DNA from: Limimaricola cinnabarinus LL-001
GTDB lineage: Bacteria; Pseudomonadota; Alphaproteobacteria; Rhodobacterales; Rhodobacteraceae
Reading direction: 5' to 3'
Assembly (NCBI RefSeq): GCF_000466965.1
Contig: NZ_BATB01000015.1
Span: 1-58,045 of the forward strand
Length of the DNA: 58,045 nucleotides
Position numbers and translations under genes: made by a program. Shown in pieces: positions 33,318 to 41,682 of this stretch. The notes beneath the pieces are model-generated. The model worked only from the letters and a program-made list of their open reading frames with translations, was not told where the DNA came from and ran no database searches. Position 1 is the stretch's first letter. Every line of letters starts with the position of its first letter.

Positions 33318-35026
33318 ATGGCGCACCATGTGGGCGATGCCTGGGATACCGCGATCCCGGACTGGGAGCAGCGGATCCGGAACCGCGAAAGCCTGATCCC
33401 CGATCTGCCGCTGTTCGACGCGGTGGCGCAGAAGGCCCTGCGGATTTTCAAACGGCTGCGGGTGCCCGACATCATCGGCACCCCGACCTATGGCGAAGCT
33501 GCGAGCAGTGGGTGTTCGACCTGGTTGCGGCGATCTTCGGCAGCTACGACCCCGAGACAAAAAGACGGGCGCTGCGGGAATTCTTCCTGCTGATCCCAAA
33601 AAAGAACGGGAAGTCGTCGATCGCCGCGGCCATCATCGTCACGGCCGCGATCATGAACGAGCGGCCCGAGGCGGAGCTGCTGCTGATCGCGCCAACTAAG
33701 ACCATCGCCGAGATCGCCTTCAAGCAGGCGAAGGGGATCATCCGCCTCGACGCGGCGCTGACCAAGACGTTCCATGTGCGCGATCACCTGCGCAAGATCG
33801 TGCACCGCGTGAGCCGCGCCGAGATCGCGGTGAAGGCGGCGGACACGGATGCGATCACCGGCGGCAAGGCCACGTTCACGCTGATCGACGAGACGCACGA
33901 GTTTGCCAAGAAGTCGAGCGCGGCGGCGGTGTTCGTCGAGATCCGGGGCGCGCTGGCCGCAAGGCCCGACGGGTTCCTGATGCAGATCACGACCCAGTCG
34001 AAGGAGCCGCCGGCCGGCGTCTTCAAGCAGGAGCTCGACAAGGCCCGCGCGGTGCGCGACGGCGATCTTCGCCTGCCGCTGCTGGCGGTGCTCTACGAGC
34101 TGCCCGAAAGCATGGCGAAGAAGGGCGGCTGGAAAAAGCCAGCGACCTGGGGGCTGGTGAACCCGAACCTCGGCGTTTCCGTCGATCCGCAGTTCCTGGC
34201 GGACCAGTTGCTGGTGGCCGAACGCGACGGCCCGGCCGCGATGGCGCTTCTCGCCTCGCAGCACTTCAACGTCGAGGTGGGCGTCGGGCTCAGGACCGAC
34301 AGTTGGATCGGTGCACGGCACTGGGAGGGTGCGGGTGAGGCGGGCCTGACCCTCGACGAGCTGATCGCGCGCAGCGAGGTCGCGGTGGCGGGTGTCGATG
34401 GCGGCGGCCTCGACGATCTTCTCGGCCTCGCGGTGATCGGCCGCGATCGGGAGACCAAGCGCTGGCTGCATTGGGCGCATGCCTGGGCCCATCCCGAGGT
34501 GCTTGAGCTGCGCAAGGAGATCGCGCCGCGGCTGCATGACTTCGCGACGGCCGGGGACCTGACCATTCTGACGGGCGAGGATCCGACGCAGGATGTCGTC
34601 GAGGTCGGGGACTACGTGGAGCGGCTCTTCAAGGCGGACCTGCTGCCCGATAGCGGCGCCGTGGGCCTCGATCCGGCGGGGATCTCGGCGATCGTCGACG
34701 AGCTCGTGGGGCGCGGTCTCGACGATGATCTGCTGCTAGCCATCCCGCAGGGCTACCGGCTGTCCCCCGCGATCTGGGGGATGGAGCGCAAGCTGAAGAA
34801 CGGAACGCTCCGGCACGGGCGCCAGCCCATGATGGACTGGGTTCTCGGAAACGCGAAAACCGAACAGAGAGGCAATGCCGTGATCATCACCAAGGAAACC
34901 GCAGGCAAGGCGAAGATCGATCCGCTGATCGCGTCGCTGAACGCGTTCCTACTGATGGCGCGCAATCCGCAGGCCACGGCCCTGCGCCTCGACGACTTCC
35001 TGTCTCAGCCCGTGATGGTGGTCTGA
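33318..35026 (+). CDS. terL: Large terminase subunit (one frameshift)
   Basis: The DNA-packaging motor ATPase/nuclease, about 569 aa after one correction. The N-terminus (33318) reads AHHVGDAWDTAIPDWEQRIR up to DIIGTPTYGEA; the rest continues in the next frame as FDLVAAIFGSYDPETKRRAL. One extra C near 33500 gives TYGEACEQWVFDL and rejoins the two. Seen: Walker A-like LLIPKKNGKSSIAAAIIVTA, Walker B acidic pair in FTLIDETHEF, and the nuclease-domain acidic residues in VAVAGVDGGGLDDLLGLAV and AVGLDPAGISAIVDELVG. It is of the HK97/phage-terminase_1 type. The loss of frame would abolish packaging, unless it is a sequencing error. Confidence 0.92.
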
Positions 35027-35027
35027 G

Positions 35028-36296
35028 GTGAAGATCGTTGATCGACCCACCTCGATCCCGGCCGTGCCACGGGTCCGCAACAACCTGGTCGGCGGCGATC
35101 CGGGCAAGGAACGGCGACTGCGCGCCGACCAGGCAGGGGGCTGGGCTGCGGTCCATGGGCGCGAGAGCAATGCCGGGCGGCAGGTTTCGGTCGAAAGTGC
35201 GATGGAGCTGTCGGCAGTCTGGGCCTGCATCCGCCAGACGGCGCAGACGATCTCCGCACTGCCGCTCAGCGTCTACGAGAAGCGCGAGGGCGGCAGCCGG
35301 CAGCCGGTCGATGATCGGCTGTCCGAGATCCTGACCGTCACGCCGAATGCGCGCCAGACCGCGATGGAGCATTGGGAGGGGCAGATCGCTTGGCTGCTGG
35401 CAAACGGCAATTGCTACGCGGAGCGGATCCACACGGGGCGTCATCTCTCGGCGCTCGACCCCATGCCGGCCGCTCTGGTCGAACCGATCCTGGTCGGTGG
35501 TGAACTGCGGTATCGCGTCATGGATCGCGGCCGTGAGGAAACGCTGCCGGCCGAGAAAGTCTTCCATGTCCGGGGCTTTGGCTTCGGCGGCCTGAAAGGG
35601 CTGTCGGCGATCCGATACGGGGTCCAGAGCATGGGCGCAGGTCTCGCAGCAGAGGAGGCTGCGGCCAAGCTCTTCGCCAATGGCATGCAGGGTTCGGGTT
35701 TCCTGAAGGCAAAGCAGACGCTGTCCCCCGACCAGCGGGTGCAGCTGCAGGCGATGCTGTCGAACTATGCCGGGTCTTCGAACGCGGGCAAGATGATGGT
35801 GCTCGAGGCTGGGCTAGAATGGCTTCCCGCGACCCTCAACCCGGAGGACGCGCAGATGCTCGAGACGCGCCAGTTCACGATCGAGGACATCTGCCGGTGG
35901 TTCGGCGTGCCTCCGATCGTTATCGGCCACTCCGCCAAGGGCCAGACGATGTGGGGGACGGGGGTTGAGCAGATCCTGATCAGCTGGATGAGCCAAGGCC
36001 TCAACCCGCTGATGCGCCGCATCGAGGCGCGCATTCGTCGTGACCTGATCCGCCCCGTGCAGCGGAACGCTTACGCGGAGTGGAACCGCGAAGGCATCCT
36101 GCAGATGGAGAGCAAGGCCAAGAGCGAGTTCCTGCTCGGCTTGGTGAACGGCGGGATCATGACGCCGAACGAGGCCCGTGAGAAACTGAACCTGCCGCGT
36201 ATCGAGGGTGGAGACAGCCTTCTGGTGCAGGGCGCGATGATCACGCTCGACGAGCTGCTGTCCCGCGCCAACGCCCCGCAGGCACCCAGAACCTAG
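35028..36296 (+). CDS. HK97-type portal protein
   Basis: A 422-aa portal protein that forms the dodecameric DNA entry vertex. Start GTG 35028. The hallmark motifs are SAMELSAVWACIRQTAQTIS, QTAMEHWEGQIAWLLANGNC, VFHVRGFGFGGLKGLSAIRY and FTIEDICRWFGVPPIVIGHS. The C-terminus includes GIMTPNEAREKLNLPRIEGG, typical of the HK97 portal family. It follows the large terminase by one base and precedes the protease. Confidence 0.92.
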   Translation: MKIVDRPTSIPAVPRVRNNLVGGDPGKERRLRADQAGGWAAVHGRESNAGRQVSVESAMELSAVWACIRQTAQTISALPLSVYEKREGGSRQPVDDRLSEILTVTPNARQTAMEHWEGQIAWLLANGNCYAERIHTGRHLSALDPMPAALVEPILVGGELRYRVMDRGREETLPAEKVFHVRGFGFGGLKGLSAIRYGVQSMGAGLAAEEAAAKLFANGMQGSGFLKAKQTLSPDQRVQLQAMLSNYAGSSNAGKMMVLEAGLEWLPATLNPEDAQMLETRQFTIEDICRWFGVPPIVIGHSAKGQTMWGTGVEQILISWMSQGLNPLMRRIEARIRRDLIRPVQRNAYAEWNREGILQMESKAKSEFLLGLVNGGIMTPNEAREKLNLPRIEGGDSLLVQGAMITLDELLSRANAPQAPRT

Positions 36297-36305
36297 GAGA
36301 GACCG

Positions 36306-37181
36306 ATGTCCATCCGATCCCTGCGAGCGGCCCCGGCCGCGCGCCCTGTCAACCTGCGCACCAACATGCCGGTCAGCGCATTCGAGCGCTGGGTTGATAA
36401 CCTCGAGGCGCGAGAGGAAACCCCCGACGCCTCGATCTCGATCCTCGATGTCATCGGCGAGGATTTTTGGGGCGATGGTGTCACCGTGAAACGGATCTCG
36501 GCCGCGCTGCGCTTGATCGGCACGCGCGACGTGACGGTCAACATCAACAGCCCTGGTGGTGACTTCTTCGAGGGCCTGGCGATCTACAACGCGCTGCGCG
36601 AACATCCGGCCAAGGTCACAGTGAACATCCTCGGGCTCGCGGCCTCCGCTGCGTCGTTCATCGCGATGGCGGGCGACGAGATCCGCATCCCGAAGGCGGG
36701 GTTCATGATGCTGCACAACACCCAAGTGATCGCCGCAGGCGACCGCCACGCGCTGCGCGAGGTGGCCGATTGGCAGGAGACGATGGATGAGGTGCTCGCT
36801 GAGATCTATGCGGATCGGTCCGGAGCTGAGCTCAGTGCGATCTCGGTAATGCTGGATGGGCGCGGCGATGGCACCTGGTTGTCGGGCAAGCGAGCGATCG
36901 AGGCCGGGCTCGTCGACGGATATCTCGCCGAGGATGCGGCGCGCGAAAGTCAGACTGCGCCAGAGGCCCGAGCCACCAACGCGATCCGCCGGCTGGAGGC
37001 CTCGCTTTCGCGCGGGGGCCACAGCCGCGGCGAAAGCCGGAAACTGATCAACGACCTCAAAGCGGCCATGCATGACGCTGGCCGGTCGAGCGGCATGCAA
37101 GACGCTGCCGCGAGCGAAGGCCTTGCTGGTCTTCTGGACTTGGCGCGCAATACGAAAGGGACTTTTCATGCCGCTGGATAA
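36306..37181 (+). CDS. ClpP-like prohead protease
   Basis: A 291-aa head maturation serine protease of the ClpP/S49-like group. The catalytic triad region is visible: NINSPGGDFFEGLAIYNAL (oxyanion loop), the nucleophile serine in GLAASAASFIAMAGDEIRI and the histidine in GFMMLHNTQVIAAG, with a later aspartate in the GLVDGYL region. It would cleave the capsid scaffold. The C-terminal quarter is a charged, helical tail that overlaps the capsid gene by 14 bases. Confidence 0.9.
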   Translation: MSIRSLRAAPAARPVNLRTNMPVSAFERWVDNLEAREETPDASISILDVIGEDFWGDGVTVKRISAALRLIGTRDVTVNINSPGGDFFEGLAIYNALREHPAKVTVNILGLAASAASFIAMAGDEIRIPKAGFMMLHNTQVIAAGDRHALREVADWQETMDEVLAEIYADRSGAELSAISVMLDGRGDGTWLSGKRAIEAGLVDGYLAEDAARESQTAPEARATNAIRRLEASLSRGGHSRGESRKLINDLKAAMHDAGRSSGMQDAAASEGLAGLLDLARNTKGTFHAAG

Positions 37182-38394
37182 CACCGAGACCCAGCTCCGC
37201 GAGCTGACGAATGAACTCAAGCGGGTCGGCGACAATGTCAGCCGCACCGCAGAGAACGCCATGGCGGAAGCCCGTCGCTCGGGGGAGGTCTCCGATGAGA
37301 CCAAGGCCACCGCCGACCGCCTGCTGACCGAACAGGGCAAGCTGAACACCAGCGTAACGGCCCTGACGTCGCAGCTCGAAGGGCTTCAGACCCAGAACCT
37401 TGAGATTGAGCAGCGTCTCGCGGCGCGCGGCGATGGCGCACGCCGGGATGCCCGCCAGACCCTCGGACAGGCCGTGACCGCCAACGAGGCGGTGAAGGCC
37501 TATTCGGGGACCGGCACCGTCAAGATGGAGGTGCAGAACGCCATCACCACGGCTTCGGGCTCAGCAGGTGCGCTTGGCGACCCCTATCGCGACCCCGAGG
37601 TGGTCGGACTGCCGATGCAGGAGCGCCGGATCCGCGACCTGATCCCCTCGGTGCCGATCACGGATTCCAGTGCGAAGTACGCGCGCCAGACCGCGCGGAC
37701 CAATGCCGCTGCGGCCGTGGCGGAAGGCGGGCTGAAGCCCGAAAGCGCGCTGGCCTGGGGCCCCGAAGATGCCATCGTACGGACCATCGCGCATTGGATT
37801 CCGGTCTCGCGTCAGGCGATGGCGGACCTGCCGCAACTGCAGGGGCTGATCGACACCGAGCTGCGCTACGGTCTCGACCTGGTCGAGGACGCCCAGCTCC
37901 TCGCCGGCGACGGCTTGGGCGAGAACCTCTCGGGTCTAATCACCAACGCCACCGCCTACAGCGGTGCTGCCGAGGCGAAGATCTCCAGTCCGACGCTGAT
38001 CGACAAGCTTCGGGTGGCGATGCTCGAGGCCACGCTGAACCTCTATCCGGCGGACGGCATGGTGCTGAACCCCGAGGACTGGATGGTGATCGAGACCAGC
38101 AAGGACGCGCAGAACCGCTACATCTTCGCGAACCCGCTGAACCTCGCCGGCCCGGTGCTCTGGGGGCGGCCGGTGGTGAGCACTATGGCGATGAGCGTCG
38201 ACAAGTTCCTCGTCGGCGCCTTCCGTGTCGCTGCGACGATTTATGACCGTGCCGACACCGAGGTGCTGATCTCGACCGAGGACCGCGACAACTTCGTCAA
38301 GAACATGATCACCGTTCTGGCCGAGAAGCGCTTGGCGCTGGGGGTCAAGCGGCCCGGCTCGCTGATCTACGGCGATTTCGGCCTCGTCATCTGA
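37168..38394 (+). CDS. HK97-fold major capsid protein
   Basis: A 408-aa capsid protein. The first about 95 residues form a coiled-coil scaffold domain (LDNTETQLRELTNELKRVGD through RLLTEQGKLNTSVTALTSQL) that is normally removed by the protease. The mature part holds the HK97 fold: LPMQERRIRDLIPSVPITDS, NAAAAVAEGGLKPESALAWG, LDLVEDAQLLAGDGLGENLS and EVLISTEDRDNFVKNMITVL. Start ATG 37168 lies within the end of the protease gene. The 60 bases after its stop hold no gene. Confidence 0.93.
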   Translation: MPLDNTETQLRELTNELKRVGDNVSRTAENAMAEARRSGEVSDETKATADRLLTEQGKLNTSVTALTSQLEGLQTQNLEIEQRLAARGDGARRDARQTLGQAVTANEAVKAYSGTGTVKMEVQNAITTASGSAGALGDPYRDPEVVGLPMQERRIRDLIPSVPITDSSAKYARQTARTNAAAAVAEGGLKPESALAWGPEDAIVRTIAHWIPVSRQAMADLPQLQGLIDTELRYGLDLVEDAQLLAGDGLGENLSGLITNATAYSGAAEAKISSPTLIDKLRVAMLEATLNLYPADGMVLNPEDWMVIETSKDAQNRYIFANPLNLAGPVLWGRPVVSTMAMSVDKFLVGAFRVAATIYDRADTEVLISTEDRDNFVKNMITVLAEKRLALGVKRPGSLIYGDFGLVI

Positions 38395-38454
38395 TCCACC
38401 CCATGGGCTGACCGGGGCGGGCGCTTCCGCCCCGGTATCTACTGATCCGGAGAT

Positions 38455-38781
38455 ATGAAAATGTCGAAGACCACGATCACACCTCTGGTGCTGCAGTTCG
38501 GCTCATATGGCCGCGCAGAACCGCATGTGCCGCTTCAGATGGATTCCGACCTGGCCAAGAAGCTCGTCGCCACGGGCCGCTGGGTCGATGGAAAGTCTGA
38601 CGTCGCCAAGCGGCGCGAGGCTGCCGCGCGCGCCGTCGCGGAAGAGAAGGCAGAAGTGGAAAAGGCTGCGGCGGAACAGGCGGCTGCAGAGGCCGCCGCC
38701 GCTGCGCAGGGTGAGACAGGCAAAGCCTCGACCGACAAGGCCAGGGGCAGCAAGTCCGGCGACGGCGCGGCAGCAAGCTGA
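38455..38781 (+). CDS. Small head-region protein with Ala/Glu-rich tail, 108 aa
   Basis: Start ATG 38455 (or 38461). The N-terminal half, MKMSKTTITPLVLQFGSYGR with EPHVPLQMDSDLAKKLVATG, resembles small phage proteins that sit between capsid and connector genes. The C-terminal half (about 58-90) is an Ala/Glu/Lys helical tail that could be a coiled coil. Function unknown; head decoration is possible. Confidence 0.6.
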   Translation: MKMSKTTITPLVLQFGSYGRAEPHVPLQMDSDLAKKLVATGRWVDGKSDVAKRREAAARAVAEEKAEVEKAAAEQAAAEAAAAAQGETGKASTDKARGSKSGDGAAAS

Positions 38782-38791
38782 GGCACGGGAG

Positions 38792-39355
38792 ATGGCCCTG
38801 CTGACGATCACCCCGCCGGCCGAGGAGCCGATCGATCTGAACCTCGTCAAGACACATGTGCGGGTCGACGGGGCCGAAGAGGACGCGCTGCTGCAGGGCT
38901 TCATTGCTGCGGCGCGGGCCTCGGTCGAAGCCTACACACGGCGAAGCCTGGTCGCGCGGGTTGTCGAATTTCACCGTGACGACCTGCCGTCTCGGATCAT
39001 GCTGCCAGCGGCACCGGTCCAGTCGGTCGATGCGGTGTCGATCGAGGATGGCGATGGCGTGGTGACGGGCCTCCCGGAGGGTAGCTGGCGGCTTCTCGGT
39101 CACCTGACGCCTGCCTACCTGGTGCCTGCGGCCGGTACCTACTGGCCCTCTGCCGGGAGCAGGATCGAGGGAGGCGTGAGGATCCGGATGACCGTCGGCT
39201 ATGGCGCAGCCCAAGATGTGCCCGGAGACCTTCGTACGGCCCTGCTGCTCTACGTCGCGCATCTCTACCAGAACCGGGAAGGCGGGTTGCCGGCGGGCGA
39301 TCGAATGCCGCTGACCGTCTCGGCGCTTTTGGCGCCCCACATCCTCTGGAGCTGA
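38792..39355 (+). CDS. Head-tail connector protein (HK97 gp6-like)
   Basis: A 187-aa connector. The N-terminus LLTITPPAEEPIDLNLVKTH, VRVDGAEEDALLQGFIAAAR and ASVEAYTRRSLV are the classic gp6-like/YqbG pattern. The C-terminus has DLRTALLLYVAHLYQNREGG. It binds below the portal to close the head. Start ATG 38792; the next gene starts one base after its stop. Confidence 0.88.
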   Translation: MALLTITPPAEEPIDLNLVKTHVRVDGAEEDALLQGFIAAARASVEAYTRRSLVARVVEFHRDDLPSRIMLPAAPVQSVDAVSIEDGDGVVTGLPEGSWRLLGHLTPAYLVPAAGTYWPSAGSRIEGGVRIRMTVGYGAAQDVPGDLRTALLLYVAHLYQNREGGLPAGDRMPLTVSALLAPHILWS

Positions 39356-39356
39356 C

Positions 39357-39704
39357 ATGGGCGCCGCCAAACTCGATCGCCGCGTGCAGGTTCGGCGCGC
39401 GACCGCTTCCGACAACGGCTTCAACTCCTCCCGAAACTGGAACGCGGCAGATTCGGCTGCCGACAATTTCGGGACGCCGGTCTGGGCCCAGAAGACCGAT
39501 CTGAGCGATGGCGAGCGTTGGCGCGCCGGCGAGGTCGCGGCGCATATCACGACGCGCTTCGTCGTGCGCTATTCGAGCTTCACCGTCTCGATCACTCCCG
39601 CGGATCGGATCGTCTGCGAGGGCGATGTCTACGAGATCACGGGCATCAAAGAAGGCGAGGGGCGTCGCCAGTGGCTGGAAATCACCTGCGCGAGGATGGT
39701 CTGA
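39357..39704 (+). CDS. Phage head closure/head-tail adaptor protein
   Basis: A 115-aa adaptor of the head-closure family: KLDRRVQVRRATASDNGFNS, WAQKTDLSDGERWRAGEVAA and TRFVVRYSSFTVSITPADRI, then YEITGIKEGEGRRQWLEITC. This all-beta pattern (R-x-x-V then tail to W-x-x-I-x-C) is that of SPP1 gp16/HK97-type adaptors. It follows the connector in the usual order. Confidence 0.85.
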   Translation: MGAAKLDRRVQVRRATASDNGFNSSRNWNAADSAADNFGTPVWAQKTDLSDGERWRAGEVAAHITTRFVVRYSSFTVSITPADRIVCEGDVYEITGIKEGEGRRQWLEITCARMV

Positions 39705-39705
39705 C

Positions 39706-40212
39706 ATGGGAACGTCGGTAAAGCTCTCGGGCTTTCGCGAGCTTGAGCGCGAGCTGCAGAAGCTCTCGAAATCGGCGGGCAAGGCCACCTTGCGGCGCTC
39801 GTTGAAGAAGGCAGCCAAACCGATGGCCGAGGCGATGCGCGACCGCGCGCCGTGGGGCGACACCGCATCGGACGATCTGGCCGAGTCGATCGCCATTTCG
39901 ACCAAGCTCTCGAAGCGTCAGGCCTCGCGGCACCGGCGCATGTTTCGCAACAATCGTGCCTCGGTCGAGATGTTCGTCGGGCCCGGCCCCTTGCCGCAGG
40001 CGATCTACACCGAGTTCGGAACGGCGCCGCATATCAACAAGGGAAAATATGCAGGGTCGCAGCACCCCGGTACGGCGCCCCAACCCTACGTTCGCCCTGC
40101 CTGGGACGGGGGGCACGATGCCCTGCTCAGACGGCTGAAGGAGGATCTCTGGGTCGAGATCCGCAAGTCGATCAAGCGTGCCGAAGCGCGCGCCGCGAAG
40201 GCGAAGGGCTGA
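39706..40212 (+). CDS. HK97 gp10-like tail completion protein
   Basis: A 168-aa protein of the HK97-gp10/putative tail-component family. It begins MGTSVKLSGFRELERELQKL, with AAKPMAEAMRDRAPWGDTAS, VEMFVGPGPLPQAIYTEFGT and QPYVRPAWDGGHDALLRRLK, which are the family's hallmark blocks. It joins the tail to the connector. Confidence 0.88.
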   Translation: MGTSVKLSGFRELERELQKLSKSAGKATLRRSLKKAAKPMAEAMRDRAPWGDTASDDLAESIAISTKLSKRQASRHRRMFRNNRASVEMFVGPGPLPQAIYTEFGTAPHINKGKYAGSQHPGTAPQPYVRPAWDGGHDALLRRLKEDLWVEIRKSIKRAEARAAKAKG

Positions 40213-40213
40213 C

Positions 40214-40603
40214 ATGGAAGAGGCGTTTCGCGCGCTGCTTCTGGCCGACGCCGGGGTGGCGGCGCTGGCCGGATCGCGCGTCGACTTTGGCGAGGCTTTA
40301 GACACCTCCGGCCCCTACGTGGTGCTCTGGGTGATCGGCGATGCGGCAGGCCACACGCTCACCGGCTCCGACGGGCTGACGCGCGGCCGCATCCAAGCCG
40401 ACTGCTACGCCCTCGGCTACCCCGAAGCCAAGCGTTTGTCGCGCGCCGTGCGCGATGCGCTCGACGCGCATCAGGGCGGTGGCTTCCGCAGCATTTTTCA
40501 CGACGCGACCCGAGAGGATCGCGAGGGCGGCGGCAACGAGACCAAACGCCCCTACCGCATTTCACTCGATTTCCTGACCCATTGGAGGGCTGACCATGCC
40601 TGA
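40214..40603 (+). CDS. DUF3168 tail terminator-like protein
   Basis: A 129-aa protein with the DUF3168 pattern: FRALLLADAGVAALAGSRVD, PYVVLWVIGDAAGHTLTGSD and RIQADCYALGYPEAKRLSRA. In siphoviruses this protein caps the tail tube. Its stop lies inside the major tail gene (eight-base overlap). Confidence 0.85.
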   Translation: MEEAFRALLLADAGVAALAGSRVDFGEALDTSGPYVVLWVIGDAAGHTLTGSDGLTRGRIQADCYALGYPEAKRLSRAVRDALDAHQGGGFRSIFHDATREDREGGGNETKRPYRISLDFLTHWRADHA

Positions 40604-41024
40604 GACAAAAGCAGATATTGGCTTCGGTGCCATTTTCGGAATCGAGGGTGACACCCCCGGTACCTACGTGCCGGTTGCCGAGGTGACGGCGATTACCCCG
40701 CCGTCGCGGTCGCGTGAGGCGATCGAGGCCACCCACCTCAACAGCCCCGACCAGTATGCCGAATTCATCGCCGGTATCATGCGGGGCGGTGAAGCGGGGT
40801 TCACCATGAACTTCGTTCCGAACGCGACCGATACGCTGGTCACCGCCTTCGAAGCCGGGAAAGGCAAATATCAGATCACCTTTCCGAACGGCGTGAAGCT
40901 GCAGTTTGGCGGCGTCTTCACCAATTACGAGATCGACGAGATCACGAACGAAAAGATGAGCGCGACTTGCACCTTCCAGCAGTCTGGCAAGGCGGCGCTC
41001 GAAGCTGCGGGGGCACCGGCATAA
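40596..41024 (+). CDS. Major tail (tube) protein
   Basis: A 142-aa tail tube subunit. It begins MPETKADIGFGAIFGIEGDT with YVPVAEVTAITPPSRSREAI, EATHLNSPDQYAEFIAGIMR, GGEAGFTMNFVPNATDTLVT and a conserved end, YEIDEITNEKMSATCTFQQS. This is the short tail-tube family of TP901/lambda-gpV type seen in alphaproteobacterial siphophages. Its stop overlaps the ATG of the next gene. Confidence 0.87.
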   Translation: MPETKADIGFGAIFGIEGDTPGTYVPVAEVTAITPPSRSREAIEATHLNSPDQYAEFIAGIMRGGEAGFTMNFVPNATDTLVTAFEAGKGKYQITFPNGVKLQFGGVFTNYEIDEITNEKMSATCTFQQSGKAALEAAGAPA

Positions 41025-41380
41025 TGGCGAACAGGTTCCTCGGAGAGGCCACGACCGAGGTCGATGGCAAGAGCTTCACCCTGCGCTGCGACTTCAACGC
41101 GATGGCGCACTTCGAAGACGAAACTGGCATGTCCGCGCTGGAAGCCTTCGAGGCATTCGAAGCTGGCGGCCTCCGTGCGAAGACCATGATCGCGATGGTC
41201 TGGGCCTTTCTGCAGCACCATCATCCCGATGCCGACATGAAGTTGGCCGGCATGGTCCTGTCCGAAGATGTCGGTGCACTGCAGCGTGTGGTGGCGGCGG
41301 CCTCGCCGACGAAAGCGGAGGCTGGGGATGCGGGAAACGGGCGGGCCCCGCGTCGGCGCAAGGCGAAGGCGGCGGGCTAG
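41024..41380 (+). CDS. Tail assembly chaperone (GTA gp10-like)
   Basis: A 118-aa protein similar to the gene-transfer-agent/phage tail chaperone family: GEATTEVDGKSFTLRCDFNA, MAHFEDETGMSALEAFEAFE, MIAMVWAFLQHHHPDADMKL. The last about 25 residues are a basic linker (APRRRKAKAAG). It lies between tail tube and tape measure, the usual place for chaperones. The following reading frame is open in the -1 frame directly across its stop codon. Confidence 0.8.
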   Translation: MANRFLGEATTEVDGKSFTLRCDFNAMAHFEDETGMSALEAFEAFEAGGLRAKTMIAMVWAFLQHHHPDADMKLAGMVLSEDVGALQRVVAAASPTKAEAGDAGNGRAPRRRKAKAAG

Positions 41381-41391
41381 ACTACCTCGCG

Positions 41392-41679
41392 ATGCTCTCT
41401 GAATACGTCGCGGCCGGGTTCGATCCGGCCGCGTTCTGGGGCCTGACCCCGCGGCTCTACCTCGTGCAGATGCGCGGTGCGGGTGAACGGCTCAAGCGCG
41501 AGCACGAGGGCCGTGCCTGGCTCGCCTGGCACAGCGCAGCGCTCGAGCGCGCCAAGAAGCTTCCCGCATTGCGGCGCTTCGTCACCGGCCGCGCGGCGCG
41601 GCCACAACAGCAATCCCGCGAGACCCTGCAGGCCATGTGCGATGCACTGGCCGCCGCTTGGGGTGCGAAGGAAGGATAG
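41392..41679 (+). CDS. Second tail chaperone part, possibly made by -1 frameshifting
   Basis: A 95-aa frame: MLSEYVAAGFDPAAFWGLTP, RLYLVQMRGAGERLKREHEG, RAWLAWHSAALERAKKLPAL. This is the small phage protein usually found just before the tape measure. Its frame is open upstream of the ATG, reading GEGGGLDYLA across the stop of the previous gene, and no ribosome-binding site precedes 41392. So it may be a chaperone extension made by a programmed -1 shift, or a fusion broken by one more sequencing indel. Confidence 0.7.
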   Translation: MLSEYVAAGFDPAAFWGLTPRLYLVQMRGAGERLKREHEGRAWLAWHSAALERAKKLPALRRFVTGRAARPQQQSRETLQAMCDALAAAWGAKEG

Positions 41680-41682
41680 GGC

